A stretch of 64,000 bases of DNA from the NCBI RefSeq assembly GCF_013386825.1, contig NZ_JACARC010000037.1:124001-188000 (forward strand). The letters are read 5' to 3'. The DNA comes from Pseudomonas sp. IPO3778. Lineage in GTDB: Bacteria; Pseudomonadota; Gammaproteobacteria; Pseudomonadales; Pseudomonadaceae. The position numbers were made by a program, and so were the translations under genes. Under the pieces are notes generated by a model. It had not been told where the DNA came from, did not search any database, and saw only the letters and a program-made list of their open reading frames with translations. Positions within the stretch are counted from its first letter, which is position 1; each line of letters starts with the position of its first letter. Below, piece after piece: positions 1 through 8,782 of this stretch.

Positions 1-930
1 GTGCAACTGTCGAACAAGTACAACGCCGTGGCGGTGGAGCTGCCGGTGGATGTGCTGGGACTGCTGAACATCACGGTCAAGACCAAGGTGATTGAACCGG
101 CGCAGGTCTCCGCCATTGGCAACCCGAAGCTGATCGCCACCCAGCCGATTTACGTCAGGACCGCGCAAGTCAGGACGTTGATCTCCGTCAAACTGCCGGT
201 AATCGACGGACTGAACGGAATTATCAGCGTCATAACAGGGCTGGTGGGTGGCTTGTTGGGCGGATTCCTGGACCCGGCCATCGGCTCGCAAATTGATGTT
301 GCCCTGGAGGCTGCCAGCGGCAGCAGCAGCGTCACCGGCTACAGCTGTACGAGCGCGGCGGACAAATCGTTGTCCGTTGTGGGCACCACCTCTGCCGTGC
401 GGTTGATGGTGGGCCAGATCGATCCGAAGAACCTGTTTTCCTCCACTGAACCACTGAAGGTCAACGAATTTGCGCTGCTGGACCTGGGCGAAAAAACCTG
501 CAGCAAGGGTGTGTGTGACCGGGAACCGTATGCCGTCGGCGGTATCAGCCTGAAGATCGACAGCAGCGTGGCCAAGACCACCCGAAACCATACCTACCTG
601 TCGCCACCTGAAGTCGCAAGCCCGCCGGATTACTTCAGTTTCAGTTCCAACAACGTCGTGGGCAGCCTGAGCAATACCCTCAACGGTATCCAGCTGATCA
701 ACCACCCCCCGACTAAAGGCGGGCTTCTGGGGTTGGTGCTGAGCCTGGTCGTGGGGCTGTTAACGACCGTGCTCAACCTCGTCAGCACCACGATCTCCGG
801 TCTGCTCAGCCCACTCCTCGACCCGCTGGTCAACAACCTACTCGCCGGACTGGGGGTGGACCTGGCAAAAGTCGAGATCGGTGCCAACCTGTCCTGCAAC
901 CCCAGCGGGCGTGCAATTCTGGTGATCTGA
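1..930 (+). CDS. TadG-like pilus-assembly/membrane protein, 3' part
   Basis: The frame is open from the first base and ends in TGA at 928-930, so this is probably the C-terminal 309 residues of a longer gene that begins outside the window; the GTG at base 1 is likely just an internal Val codon. The fragment alternates polar stretches with Gly/Leu/Val-rich amphipathic segments (residues 60-95 and 240-290) and has scattered Cys (near 115, 167, 172 and 300). This fits the extracytoplasmic part of TadG-like (DUF2134) proteins, which accompany Flp/Tad pili. The family call rests on overall character rather than a catalytic motif, so it is moderate. No tad genes follow; the next gene is unrelated. 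Confidence 0.55.
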   Translation: MQLSNKYNAVAVELPVDVLGLLNITVKTKVIEPAQVSAIGNPKLIATQPIYVRTAQVRTLISVKLPVIDGLNGIISVITGLVGGLLGGFLDPAIGSQIDVALEAASGSSSVTGYSCTSAADKSLSVVGTTSAVRLMVGQIDPKNLFSSTEPLKVNEFALLDLGEKTCSKGVCDREPYAVGGISLKIDSSVAKTTRNHTYLSPPEVASPPDYFSFSSNNVVGSLSNTLNGIQLINHPPTKGGLLGLVLSLVVGLLTTVLNLVSTTISGLLSPLLDPLVNNLLAGLGVDLAKVEIGANLSCNPSGRAILVI

Positions 931-1060
931 GCACATCAGGCCCGCTGATCATCGGCCAACACGCTAACCTATTAAGCCGCCCCAACCTTGTGGCTGGACG
1001 GCCGCGCGCATTAGATTAGCCAATAGTCCAAGGCCTTAAGAATAAGCAGAAGGGATAAGC

Positions 1061-2128
1061 ATGGCGCTTAATGACCAATCGACCCAGATTCGCCCCGGCG
1101 AAGAACTTGATGCCAGCCTCATCGATCCCTACCTCAAGGCCCATATTCCGGGCTTGAGCGGTAGCGTCAACATCAGCCAGTTCCCGGGAGGCGCCTCCAA
1201 CCTGACGTACCTGCTGGAATACCCCGGCCAGGAATTCGTGCTGCGCCGCCCGCCGTTTGGGCACAAAGCCAAGTCCGCCCATGACATGGGCCGCGAATAC
1301 CGGATTCTCAACCAGCTCAAGGACGGTTTCCCGTATTGCCCCAAGGCCTACGTGCACTGCACCGACGAGTCGGTGATCGGCGCCGAGTTCTACGTGATGG
1401 AGCGCGTCAACGGCATTATCCTGCGCTCCGACCTGCCACCGGAACTGGGCCTGGATGCGTCAAAAACCGAAGCCTTGTGCAAAAGCTTTATCGACAAGTT
1501 CGTCGAGTTGCACCAGGTGGACTACACCGCCTGCGGCCTGGCCGACCTGGGCAAGCCGGAGGGCTACGTGGAACGGCAGATTCGCGGCTGGAGTGACCGC
1601 TACGAAAAAGCCCTGACCCCCGACGCGCCAAGCTGGGAGGCCGTACGGGCCTGGCTCAACGACAAGATGCCGGCCGACCACCCGACTTCGAGCATCGTCC
1701 ACAACGACTACCGCTTCGACAACGTGATCCTCGACCCCCATAACCCGATGCAGATCATCGGCGTGCTGGACTGGGAACTGACCACCCTGGGCGATCCGTT
1801 GATGGATTTGGGCAACACCCTCGCCTACTGGATCGAAGCGGCCGACCCGGCGCCGGTACAACTGATGCGCCGCCAGCCGAGCAACGCCCCGGGCATGGTC
1901 ACCCGTCGCCAGTTCGTCGACTACTACGCCGAACGCTCCGGGATCCAGATCGACAATTTCGACTTCTACTACACCTACGGCCTGTTCCGCCTGGCCGGCA
2001 TCGTGCAGCAGATCTACTACCGCTTCTTCCATGGCCAGACCCAGGACAAACGCTTTGCGCAGTTCATCCACATGAACAAGCTGCTGGAGCAAATGAGCCT
2101 GAATGTCATCAAACAGTCTTCCCTCTGA
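1061..2128 (+). CDS. APH-fold phosphotransferase of the acyl-CoA dehydrogenase-associated (ACAD10-like) type
   Basis: A 355-residue aminoglycoside-phosphotransferase/choline-kinase fold protein. A glycine-containing nucleotide loop sits near residues 40-50 (FPGGASNLTY), the Brenner loop HNDYRFDN near residue 215 supplies the catalytic Asp and metal-binding Asn, and the DWE motif near 237 supplies the second metal ligand. This subfamily is usually found beside acyl-CoA dehydrogenases and SDRs and is thought to phosphorylate hydroxyacyl-CoA-type substrates; the substrate here is not known. The start is the ATG after AGAAGGG. An SDR follows 19 bp downstream on the same strand, so the two are probably co-transcribed. 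Confidence 0.85.
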   Translation: MALNDQSTQIRPGEELDASLIDPYLKAHIPGLSGSVNISQFPGGASNLTYLLEYPGQEFVLRRPPFGHKAKSAHDMGREYRILNQLKDGFPYCPKAYVHCTDESVIGAEFYVMERVNGIILRSDLPPELGLDASKTEALCKSFIDKFVELHQVDYTACGLADLGKPEGYVERQIRGWSDRYEKALTPDAPSWEAVRAWLNDKMPADHPTSSIVHNDYRFDNVILDPHNPMQIIGVLDWELTTLGDPLMDLGNTLAYWIEAADPAPVQLMRRQPSNAPGMVTRRQFVDYYAERSGIQIDNFDFYYTYGLFRLAGIVQQIYYRFFHGQTQDKRFAQFIHMNKLLEQMSLNVIKQSSL

Positions 2129-2147
2129 CCCTCTTCAAGGAAAAACC

Positions 2148-2915
2148 ATGTCCAAGACTCAACTGTTCGACCTCGACGGCAAGATCGCTTTCGTTTCCGG
2201 CGCCAGCCGCGGTATCGGTGAGGCCATTGCCAAGTTGCTGGCCCAACAAGGCGCCCATGTGATCGTGTCGAGCCGCAAGATCGAGGGCTGCCAGCACGTG
2301 GCCGACGCAATCATCGCCGACGGCGGCAAGGCCACCGCGATGGCCTGCCATATCGGGGAGATGGAGCAGATCACCCAGGTGTTTGCCGCGATCCGCGAAC
2401 AGTTCGGCCGCGTGGATATCCTGGTCAACAACGCGGCCACCAACCCGCAGTTCTGCAACGTGCTGGACACCGACCTGGGCGCCTTCCAGAAGACCGTCGA
2501 CGTGAACATCCGCGGCTATTTCTTCATGTCGGTGGAAGCCGGCAAACTGATGCGCGAGAACGGTGGCGGCAGCATCATCAACGTGGCGTCGATCAACGGG
2601 ATTTCGCCGGGCGTGTTCCAGGGCATCTACTCGGTGACCAAGGCCGCCGTGATCAACATGACCAAGGTCTTCGCCAAGGAATGCGCGCCGTTCGGCATTC
2701 GCTGCAACGCCCTGCTGCCGGGCCTGACCGACACCAAGTTTGCCTCGGCGCTGGTAAAAAACGACTCGATCCTGAAAATGGCCCTGGCCCAGATCCCCCT
2801 CAAGCGCGTGGCCGACCCGAGCGAAATGGCCGGCGCGGTGCTGTACCTGGCCAGTGATGCGTCCAGCTACACCACCGGTGTATCGCTGAATGTGGACGGT
2901 GGTTTCCTGTCCTGA
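2148..2915 (+). CDS. Short-chain dehydrogenase/reductase (SDR family oxidoreductase)
   Basis: A 255-residue classical SDR. The N-terminal cofactor motif is SGASRGIG, NNAA lies near residue 90, and the catalytic Ser and Tyr-x3-Lys are visible as INVASINGIS and YSVTK. The C-terminal VDGGF motif is typical of the family. The start at 2148 is chosen because AAGGAAAAACC precedes that ATG at good spacing; an in-frame start at 2103 would overlap the upstream gene and has no ribosome site. It probably forms an operon with the upstream kinase, suggesting a hydroxyacyl or alcohol substrate. Length and motifs are normal for the family. Confidence 0.9.
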   Translation: MSKTQLFDLDGKIAFVSGASRGIGEAIAKLLAQQGAHVIVSSRKIEGCQHVADAIIADGGKATAMACHIGEMEQITQVFAAIREQFGRVDILVNNAATNPQFCNVLDTDLGAFQKTVDVNIRGYFFMSVEAGKLMRENGGGSIINVASINGISPGVFQGIYSVTKAAVINMTKVFAKECAPFGIRCNALLPGLTDTKFASALVKNDSILKMALAQIPLKRVADPSEMAGAVLYLASDASSYTTGVSLNVDGGFLS

Positions 2916-2974
2916 TACGGCCGGCGGGTGACTTGCGGTAATCTTGCGGGTGATTGCTTGCCTCTGGATGAACC

Positions 2975-4408
2975 ATGGAACTGCACGTCGTTATCAAGGG
3001 CCGCAAGGACCTGGCCGAACAGCTTTACCAGCAACTGCGCACGGCCATTGAGTCGGGACAGCTGGTGGCCGGGGCGCAATTGCCCCCCAGCCGCCTGCTG
3101 GCCCTGCAACTGGGGGTGTCACGCAAGACGGTCTCAGACACCTATGCGACGCTGACCTACGAAGGCCTGTTGACCGGCGAGATCGGGCGCGGCACGTTCG
3201 TCAACGCCTGGGCCACACGCCGCGAACACCTGCAAAGCGCCGCCGACCTCGCCTGCGCCGCCAACCTGGCAAAGTGGCAGGCCCTTCCCTCCCCCATGGG
3301 CCACCAGAGCCGCGCAGCCCGCCCCAGCCGGGATTTCATCGGCGGTGCCACCGCCCGCAGCCAGTTCCCCCAGGATGAATGGCGACGCTGCACCCTCGAC
3401 GCCTTGCGCCGTATCTCCCACGACAGCGGTTTCTACGGCCGGCCGGAAGGCTTGCCGGCCTTGCGTACTGCAATCGCCGGGCATATCGCGTTTTCCCGCG
3501 GGGTCCGGTGCAGCGAGAATGACATTGTGGTCACCAACGGCGCCCAGCAGGCGCTGGATTTGATCGCCCGTGTGGTGCTGGAACCCGGCACCCTCGTCGC
3601 CATGGAAGACCCCGGATACACCCCCGCCCGACTGATGTTCGACGCCATGGGGGCCACCGTGGTGGGCGTGCCGGTGGACGAACACGGCCTGCAGGTCGAA
3701 TTGATCCCCGACGGTACGCGGCTGATCTACGTGACACCGTCCCACCAATTCCCCCTCGGCATGCCCATGAGCGTGCCGCGCCGTACGGCCTTGCTGGCGC
3801 GCGCGCTGGCGTTGGGCGCCATCGTGATCGAGGACGACTACGACAGCGAATTCCGTTACGAGGGCCGCCCCACCGACTCCCTGCAAAGCATGGACACCCG
3901 CGGCGTGGTGGCCTACGTCGGGACCTTCTCGAAAACCCTGCTGCCGGAGCTGCGCCTGGGCTACACCGTACTGCCACCGGCGATTTATGGCGCGGTGCTC
4001 AAGGCCAAGCAACTGACCGACCAACACAGCTCCACCCTGCCGCAATGGGCCTTGGCCAAGTTCATCAGCGAAGGCTACCTGCTCAAGCACATTCGCCGTT
4101 GTCATGGGGTGTATGCGGGGCGGCGCGAGCGGATTCTGCAACGCCTGGCGGGGGACCTGTCGCCCTGGTTCGACGTGGTGCCAACCGTAGCCGGGTTCCA
4201 CCTGGCGGCGCTGTGCAAGGTGCCGGTGAACATCCCGTTGCTGATCCAACTCGCTCGCGAAGCTGACGTCGGGATCTACCCCCTGAGCGTGTTTTACCAG
4301 GACGCACCGTTACGCGACGGCCTGAAGATCGGGTTTGGCGCCATCGAAACCCTGGACATTGACCCGGCGCTGGACGTGGTGCGGGACATCCTGTTGCAGA
4401 TTGGCTGA
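2975..4408 (+). CDS. MocR-type GntR/aminotransferase fusion transcriptional regulator
   Basis: A 477-residue MocR (PdxR-like) regulator. Residues 10-75 form a winged helix-turn-helix of the GntR type (PPSRLLALQLGVSRKTVSDT). Residues 110-470 form a fold-type I aminotransferase-like domain, with the PLP-binding Lys near residue 320 in GTFSKTLLPELRLGY, the TNGAQQAL phosphate/cofactor loop, and EDDYDSEFRY. Such proteins sense PLP or an amino-acid-PLP adduct. The target cannot be read directly; a secreted cupin gene lies 84 bp downstream and is a possible target. Classical PdxR neighbours (pdxST) are absent. Confidence 0.9.
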   Translation: MELHVVIKGRKDLAEQLYQQLRTAIESGQLVAGAQLPPSRLLALQLGVSRKTVSDTYATLTYEGLLTGEIGRGTFVNAWATRREHLQSAADLACAANLAKWQALPSPMGHQSRAARPSRDFIGGATARSQFPQDEWRRCTLDALRRISHDSGFYGRPEGLPALRTAIAGHIAFSRGVRCSENDIVVTNGAQQALDLIARVVLEPGTLVAMEDPGYTPARLMFDAMGATVVGVPVDEHGLQVELIPDGTRLIYVTPSHQFPLGMPMSVPRRTALLARALALGAIVIEDDYDSEFRYEGRPTDSLQSMDTRGVVAYVGTFSKTLLPELRLGYTVLPPAIYGAVLKAKQLTDQHSSTLPQWALAKFISEGYLLKHIRRCHGVYAGRRERILQRLAGDLSPWFDVVPTVAGFHLAALCKVPVNIPLLIQLAREADVGIYPLSVFYQDAPLRDGLKIGFGAIETLDIDPALDVVRDILLQIG

Positions 4409-4492
4409 GGGATTTTCCGCCGGATTGGCTATTGGTCAATGGCAGGCCTGAGCCTAAGGTGAAAGGGTCTCGAATCACGCGGAAGCATCGCC

Positions 4493-4894
4493 ATGAAAGT
4501 ACTGCTCGGCACCACCCTGCTGCTGGCCTCAATCAGCGCCTTTGCCCACGACCCGGTGTACAACCAGGAAAAAATCAACGTCCTGCAGGAGCACGCCCTG
4601 ACCAACGTTCCCGGCAAGAAAACCATCATGCTCACCGTGGATTACGCCCCGGGCCAGGCCACCGTGCCCCACAGCCACACCGGCACGGCCGTGGCCTATG
4701 TGCTGGAAGGTGAAATCACCTCGCGGGTCAACGACGAGAAGGCGATCACCTACAAGGTCGGTCAATCGTTCTATGAGCCCGCCGGCTCGCGGCACTTCGA
4801 ATCCAGCAATGCCAGCCAGACCCAACCGGCGAAACTGCTGGTGGTGATGGTGATGGACGACAAGGCCGAGGTGCTCACGCCGCTGCCCCACTAA
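4493..4894 (+). CDS. Periplasmic single-domain cupin protein
   Basis: A 133-residue protein with an N-terminal signal peptide (MKVLLGTTLLLASISAFA) and one cupin barrel. The first cupin motif carries HSHTGTAVAYVLEGE and the second GQSFYEPAGSRHFE, supplying the usual His, His, Glu and His metal ligands. It is therefore a secreted or periplasmic metal-binding cupin; the substrate is unknown. It follows the MocR regulator in the same direction. A downstream inverted repeat closes the transcription unit before the convergent tag gene. Confidence 0.85.
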   Translation: MKVLLGTTLLLASISAFAHDPVYNQEKINVLQEHALTNVPGKKTIMLTVDYAPGQATVPHSHTGTAVAYVLEGEITSRVNDEKAITYKVGQSFYEPAGSRHFESSNASQTQPAKLLVVMVMDDKAEVLTPLPH

Positions 4895-4913
4895 CCCGCG
4901 CCACCGCACCCTC

Positions 4914-5004
4914 CTGTGGGAGCTGGCTTGCCTGCGATGGCGGTGTATCAGACACCGTTGTGTTTGCTGATCCACCGCCATCGCAGGCAAGCCAGCTCCC
5001 ACAG
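4914..5004. repeat. REPIN-like inverted repeat, class A
   Basis: Two outward ends CTGTGGGAGCTGGCTTGCCT and its reverse complement bound a 91-bp element; the arms pair over about 37 bases with one mismatch. It lies between the convergent ends of the cupin gene and tag. The same end sequence recurs at 7218, 31981 and 60850, and in part at 23742 and 48513. Confidence 0.9.
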
Positions 5005-5028
5005 TTTTAACCGCGCACAGTCAGTGGC

Positions 5029-5658
5029 TCAGGGTCGTTTGAAGTGGCGGCGCAGGTGTTCGATTCGAGGCCGGCAGACGCACCCTTCAAGGTGGTCGTT
5101 GACCATGCCCATCGCCTGCATGAACGCATACATCGTGGTCGGGCCCACGTAGCTCCAGCCACGTTTCTTCAGGGCCTTGGACAAACGTGTTGACGCGGCT
5201 GACGTGGGGTTGGCCGTCCAGTACGCCAGGTCGACCCGCGCCGGACGTTCATCGTCGGCCGGTTCAAATGACCACAGCCACGCCGCCAGCGAGCCGGTTT
5301 CGTCCACCCGCTCACAGGCGCGCCTGGCGTTGTTGATGGTGGAGACGATCTTGGCGCGATTGCGCACGATGCCCGGGTCGGCCATCAGTCGCTCGATGTC
5401 CTGCTCGGTGTACTGCGCCACCCGGCGAAAATCAAACCCCTCGAACGCCCGCCGAAACGCCTCGCGCTTGCGCAGGATGGTGATCCACGCCATGCCGGCC
5501 TGAAAGCCTTCCAGGCAGATCTTCTCGTACAACGCGATGTCATCGGCCACCGGCACGCCCCATTCGTGGTCGTGGTAATGGGGGTACTCCGGCGCGGCCG
5601 TGCGCCATATACAGCTCGTGACGCCCGCCGCGTCAGTGATCAATCCTGGAATATCCAT
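5029..5658 (-). CDS. tag: DNA-3-methyladenine glycosylase I
   Basis: A 209-residue protein that removes 3-methyladenine from alkylated DNA, the first step of base excision repair. The zinc-binding residues characteristic of Tag are visible: an N-terminal Cys (SCIW) and His (YHDHEWG), and the C-terminal His-x3-Cys in DHLEGC. The family core around EKICLEGFQAGMAWITIL is also clear. Length matches the family. It is convergent with the cupin gene and divergent from the DctA-type transporter gene, sharing a 232-bp intergenic region with the latter. Confidence 0.95.
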   Translation of the reverse strand: MDIPGLITDAAGVTSCIWRTAAPEYPHYHDHEWGVPVADDIALYEKICLEGFQAGMAWITILRKREAFRRAFEGFDFRRVAQYTEQDIERLMADPGIVRNRAKIVSTINNARRACERVDETGSLAAWLWSFEPADDERPARVDLAYWTANPTSAASTRLSKALKKRGWSYVGPTTMYAFMQAMGMVNDHLEGCVCRPRIEHLRRHFKRP

Positions 5659-5744
5659 AACTCACCCTGTGGACCAAGCCGGGGATGATAAGCGAAAAAA
5701 ATTCCGGGCCGCCAACCGCTCAAGCACCGACCTTGCGAACCCAC

Positions 5745-5755
5745 TGGTCAGACCG
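5745..5755. promoter_or_regulatory. Candidate FCD/GntR operator, upstream copy
   Basis: TGGTCAGACCG contains the perfect palindrome GGTCAGACC, which fits the GGT-N3-ACC core bound by many FadR-subfamily GntR regulators. The identical 9-mer recurs at 5832-5840. It lies about 70 bp upstream of the predicted transcription start of the DctA-type gene. Binding by the regulator at 7360 is inferred. Confidence 0.5.
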
Positions 5756-5781
5756 GGACCGGTCATCTCTGTAATATTTAC

Positions 5782-5811
5782 TTGCGACTTGAAAAAAACC
5801 GAGCGTAGACT
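5782..5811 (+). promoter_or_regulatory. Candidate sigma-70 promoter of the DctA-type gene
   Basis: TTGCGA at 5782-5787 and TAGACT at 5806-5811 are separated by 18 bp, giving a plausible -35/-10 pair about 80 bp before the start codon. One GGTCAGACC palindrome lies upstream and one just downstream, an arrangement suited to repression. Confidence 0.4.
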
Positions 5812-5830
5812 GGCCCTGCACTGGACATAC

Positions 5831-5841
5831 CGGTCAGACCA
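5831..5841. promoter_or_regulatory. Candidate FCD/GntR operator, downstream copy
   Basis: CGGTCAGACCA holds the second exact copy of GGTCAGACC, centred 86 bp from the first. It would fall within about 25 bases after the predicted transcription start, a position where a bound repressor blocks clearance. Confidence 0.5.
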
Positions 5842-5890
5842 CAACAATTAAGCCCTGGACCCACCAGGGCACCGAATAGAGATCCCTCCC

Positions 5891-7201
5891 ATGCTCAGAT
5901 GGTGCTCGCGTTCGATTTTCCTGCAAGTCGTGATTGGCCTGATCATTGGCATAATCTGCGGCCTGGCCCTCCCCGAATTCTCCTCCCAACTCAAACCCCT
6001 GGGTGACGGCTTTATCAAGCTGATCAAAATGCTGATTGGCCTGATCGTGTTCTGCGTGGTGGTCAGCGGTATTTCCGGCGCCGGCGACTTGAAGAAAGTC
6101 GGGCGCATCGGCCTCAAGTCGGTGATCTACTTTGAAGCATTGACCACCGTGGCCCTGGTGATTGGCTTGATCATGGCTTTCAGCACCGGGATCGGCACTG
6201 GCGCCAATATCCACCTGGAACAGCTCTCCTCCGCCGGTTTGAATGAACTGGCCGACAAAGGCCAGCACATCAAGGGCACCAGCCAATTCCTGATGGACCT
6301 GATCCCCAACTCAGTGATCGGTGCCTTCGCCGACAACAACGTGCTGCAAGTGCTGTTGTTCTCCGTGTTGTTCGGCAGCGCCTTGAACCTGGTGGGCGAA
6401 GCCGCCTCCGGCATCTCGCGGCTGATCAACGAGCTGAGCCACGTGATCTTCCGCATCATGGGCATGATCGTGCGCCTGGCGCCCATCGGCGTGTTCGGCG
6501 CCATTGCCTTCACCACCAGCACCTACGGCCTGGACTCCCTGCAACACCTGGGCAGCCTGGTGGGCCTATTCTACCTCACCTGCTTCCTGTTCGTGGCGGT
6601 GATCCTCGGCCTGGTGATGCGCCTGTCGGGGCTGCGAATGCTGCCGCTGCTCAAGTACCTGCGCGAAGAACTGTTGATCGTGATGGGCACCGCGTCCTCC
6701 GATGCGGTGTTGCCACAGATCATGCGTAAACTGGAGCACCTGGGCATTGGCAGCTCGACGGTGGGCCTGGTGATTCCCACCGGGTATTCGTTCAACCTCG
6801 ACGGTTTCTCCATCTACCTGACCCTGGCCATCGTATTTATCGCCAACGCCACCGGCACGCCGCTGTCGATGACCGACCTGCTGACGATCCTGCTGGTGTC
6901 GCTGATCACCTCCAAGGGCGCCCACGGGATTCCGGGGTCGGCGCTGGTGATCCTGGCAGCGACCCTCACTGCGATCCCGGCGATTCCGGTGGTGGGCCTG
7001 GTGCTGGTGTTGGCGGTGGATTGGTTCATGGGGATTGGCCGGGCGCTGACCAACCTGATCGGCAACTGCGTGGCCACCGTGGCCATCGCCCGTTGGGAAA
7101 AAGACATTGATATCCAGCGGGCCAACAAGGTACTGGACGGGCAACACGGGTATGCCTTCCAGGCCAAGAAACCGGTGCTGCCCGCCCACCAGGAGTTCTA
7201 A
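5891..7201 (+). CDS. Dicarboxylate/amino acid:cation symporter, DctA-type
   Basis: A 436-residue inner-membrane carrier of the DAACS family, predicted to import C4-dicarboxylates with protons or sodium. The sequence is hydrophobic throughout, with the family's hairpin signatures visible: a serine-rich TASSDAVLP loop near residue 275, NLDGFSIYLT near 302, SKGAHGIPGSALVIL near 340, and an Asn/Asp pair in the last helix (NLIGNCVATVAIARW). Length matches DctA. The two GntR regulators downstream and the paired palindromes upstream suggest local control. The exact substrate cannot be fixed from sequence; glutamate/aspartate carriers share the fold. Confidence 0.88.
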   Translation: MLRWCSRSIFLQVVIGLIIGIICGLALPEFSSQLKPLGDGFIKLIKMLIGLIVFCVVVSGISGAGDLKKVGRIGLKSVIYFEALTTVALVIGLIMAFSTGIGTGANIHLEQLSSAGLNELADKGQHIKGTSQFLMDLIPNSVIGAFADNNVLQVLLFSVLFGSALNLVGEAASGISRLINELSHVIFRIMGMIVRLAPIGVFGAIAFTTSTYGLDSLQHLGSLVGLFYLTCFLFVAVILGLVMRLSGLRMLPLLKYLREELLIVMGTASSDAVLPQIMRKLEHLGIGSSTVGLVIPTGYSFNLDGFSIYLTLAIVFIANATGTPLSMTDLLTILLVSLITSKGAHGIPGSALVILAATLTAIPAIPVVGLVLVLAVDWFMGIGRALTNLIGNCVATVAIARWEKDIDIQRANKVLDGQHGYAFQAKKPVLPAHQEF

Positions 7202-7217
7202 GACAACACACATCCAA

Positions 7218-7306
7218 TGTGGGAGCTGGCTTGCCTGCGATGGCGGTGTATCAATAGATGATGGGTTGGCTGACACATCGCCATCGCAGGCAAGCCAGCT
7301 CCCACA
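7218..7306. repeat. REPIN-like inverted repeat, class A
   Basis: TGTGGGAGCTGGCTTGCCTG and its inverted copy bound this 89-bp element. It separates the symporter gene from the first GntR gene on the same strand, so transcripts reading on would contain a strong hairpin. Confidence 0.9.
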
Positions 7307-7359
7307 ATAGATCTTCGCCGGATTCACTACCGTATTTGCAACTTCAAGGAGACGTAGAC

Positions 7360-8064
7360 GTGATCAGCACCTCAACCGTCGTCAATTCAGTGGTAGAAAA
7401 ACTGCGCGCCGCCCTGGCGAGGGGTCAGTGGCGGCGCGGCGAGATGTTGCCCGGCCAGCGTGAACTGGCCGAGCAAATGGGCATCAGCCGCCCGAGCCTG
7501 CGTGAAGCGGTGATCGTGCTCGAAACCCTCGGCCTGGTGCGCTCCATGCCCGGCAAGGGCGTGGTGGTGCTGGAAACCACCCTCAACGAATCCCAGGCCC
7601 AGGACAGCGGCGTGGCCGAGGCCAGCCTTGAAGACATCCTGCAACTGCGCTACACCCTCGAGCCGTTTATCGTCGGCCTGGTGGCGCAATCCATCAGCAG
7701 CAAGGAAGTCGGGCAACTGCGCCTGACACTGATGGACATGCGCGAAGCCCTCGACGCCGGCGACAGCGAAGCCGGGATGAACGCCTACATCGCGTTCCAC
7801 GAAGAACTGTTCGCCCTGACCTCCAACCCGATCTTCCAGAACGTGGTGCAACAGACCAGCAACGCCCTCAAGCAAAGCGCCCAGGTGTTGCGCAATTCCC
7901 CCGAACACCTGGCGGAACGCCTGCAGGAAAACGACGCCGTAGTGCGCGCCATCCGCAACAAGAACAGCGCCCTGGCCAGCGCCGAAATGCGCCGGCACAT
8001 CCTGCAGGAAGGCCTGCGCATGGGCATTCGCCTGAACATCCCGGACGACCATCTGGGTAGCTGA
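7360..8064 (+). CDS. FadR-subfamily (FCD) GntR transcriptional regulator
   Basis: A 234-residue regulator. Residues 5-70 are a GntR winged helix (LPGQRELAEQMGISRPSLRE, then a PGKGVVV wing). Residues 85-220 are an all-helical FCD ligand-binding domain; the metal-binding type is suggested by FHEELFALTSNP and a later His. FCD regulators usually sense organic acids. The GTG start at 7360 follows AAGGAG at ideal spacing, whereas an upstream in-frame ATG would lie inside the repeat element. It probably represses the DctA-type gene through the two palindromes upstream of it. Confidence 0.9.
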   Translation: MISTSTVVNSVVEKLRAALARGQWRRGEMLPGQRELAEQMGISRPSLREAVIVLETLGLVRSMPGKGVVVLETTLNESQAQDSGVAEASLEDILQLRYTLEPFIVGLVAQSISSKEVGQLRLTLMDMREALDAGDSEAGMNAYIAFHEELFALTSNPIFQNVVQQTSNALKQSAQVLRNSPEHLAERLQENDAVVRAIRNKNSALASAEMRRHILQEGLRMGIRLNIPDDHLGS

Positions 8065-8081
8065 CTTTCTGGAGAACGGCC

Positions 8082-8780
8082 ATGACTGCCCGCGCCTTGC
8101 ACACCGCTTTCCCACTGACGCCGTTGCGCCTGGTGGGCAAGCCGAAACTCTCGGTGGACGACATCTACCCGGCCCTGTTCGACGCCATTCTCGAACAGCG
8201 CATTGCCCCCGCCAGCCGCTTTACCGAAGAAAGCCTGGGGCAGACCTTTGGCGTCAGCCGCAGCGTGATTCGCCGGGTGCTGGCGCGGCTCTCCCACCAG
8301 CAAGTGATCATCCTGCGGCCCAACCATCGGGCCCAGGTGGCGGCGCCGGACGCCCAGCAAACCCGACACATTCTTGAGGCCCGACGCCTGACGGAAATCA
8401 CCGTGGTGCAACTGGCATGTGCTCACGCGAAACCGGCGCAGATCCGCCAGCTGCGAGAGCTGATCGTTCGGGAACGTGACTGCATCGAGCGCGACGAACG
8501 CGGCCCGGCGATTCGGCTTTCCGGGGAGTTTCACCTGCAACTGGCGGCGATTGCGGGTAACGCCCCGCTGGCACAGTTTCTCAACAGCCTGGTGCCGTTG
8601 ACGTCGTTGGTGATTGCGCAGTTTGAGGCCAAGGCCTGCACGTATTGCGCGTGGCAGGAGCACATGGCGATTGTGGAGGCGGTGGAGCAAGGCGATGCCG
8701 GGGCAGCCGCCACCTTGATGACCCGCCATCTGGATCACCTGGAAGCCAAGTTACTTCGCAGCAACCGGGAGCACCGCTAA
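8082..8780 (+). CDS. GntR-family regulator with C-terminal FCD domain
   Basis: A 232-residue second GntR regulator starting 17 bp after the first; GGAG precedes the ATG. Residues 20-90 hold the winged helix (EESLGQTFGVSRSVIRRVLA) and residues 95-225 an FCD domain with an FHLQLAAIAGN motif. The two proteins are not close copies, so this is probably not a recent duplication. Co-transcription suggests a two-regulator switch for the transporter or a linked pathway. The ligand is unknown. Confidence 0.88.
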   Translation: MTARALHTAFPLTPLRLVGKPKLSVDDIYPALFDAILEQRIAPASRFTEESLGQTFGVSRSVIRRVLARLSHQQVIILRPNHRAQVAAPDAQQTRHILEARRLTEITVVQLACAHAKPAQIRQLRELIVRERDCIERDERGPAIRLSGEFHLQLAAIAGNAPLAQFLNSLVPLTSLVIAQFEAKACTYCAWQEHMAIVEAVEQGDAGAAATLMTRHLDHLEAKLLRSNREHR

Positions 8781-8782
8781 CT

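Noticed and set aside
3134..4249. A 371-codon minus-strand frame inside the MocR regulator gene
   Set aside because: It is antisense to a gene with intact helix-turn-helix and PLP-domain motifs and has no start signal.
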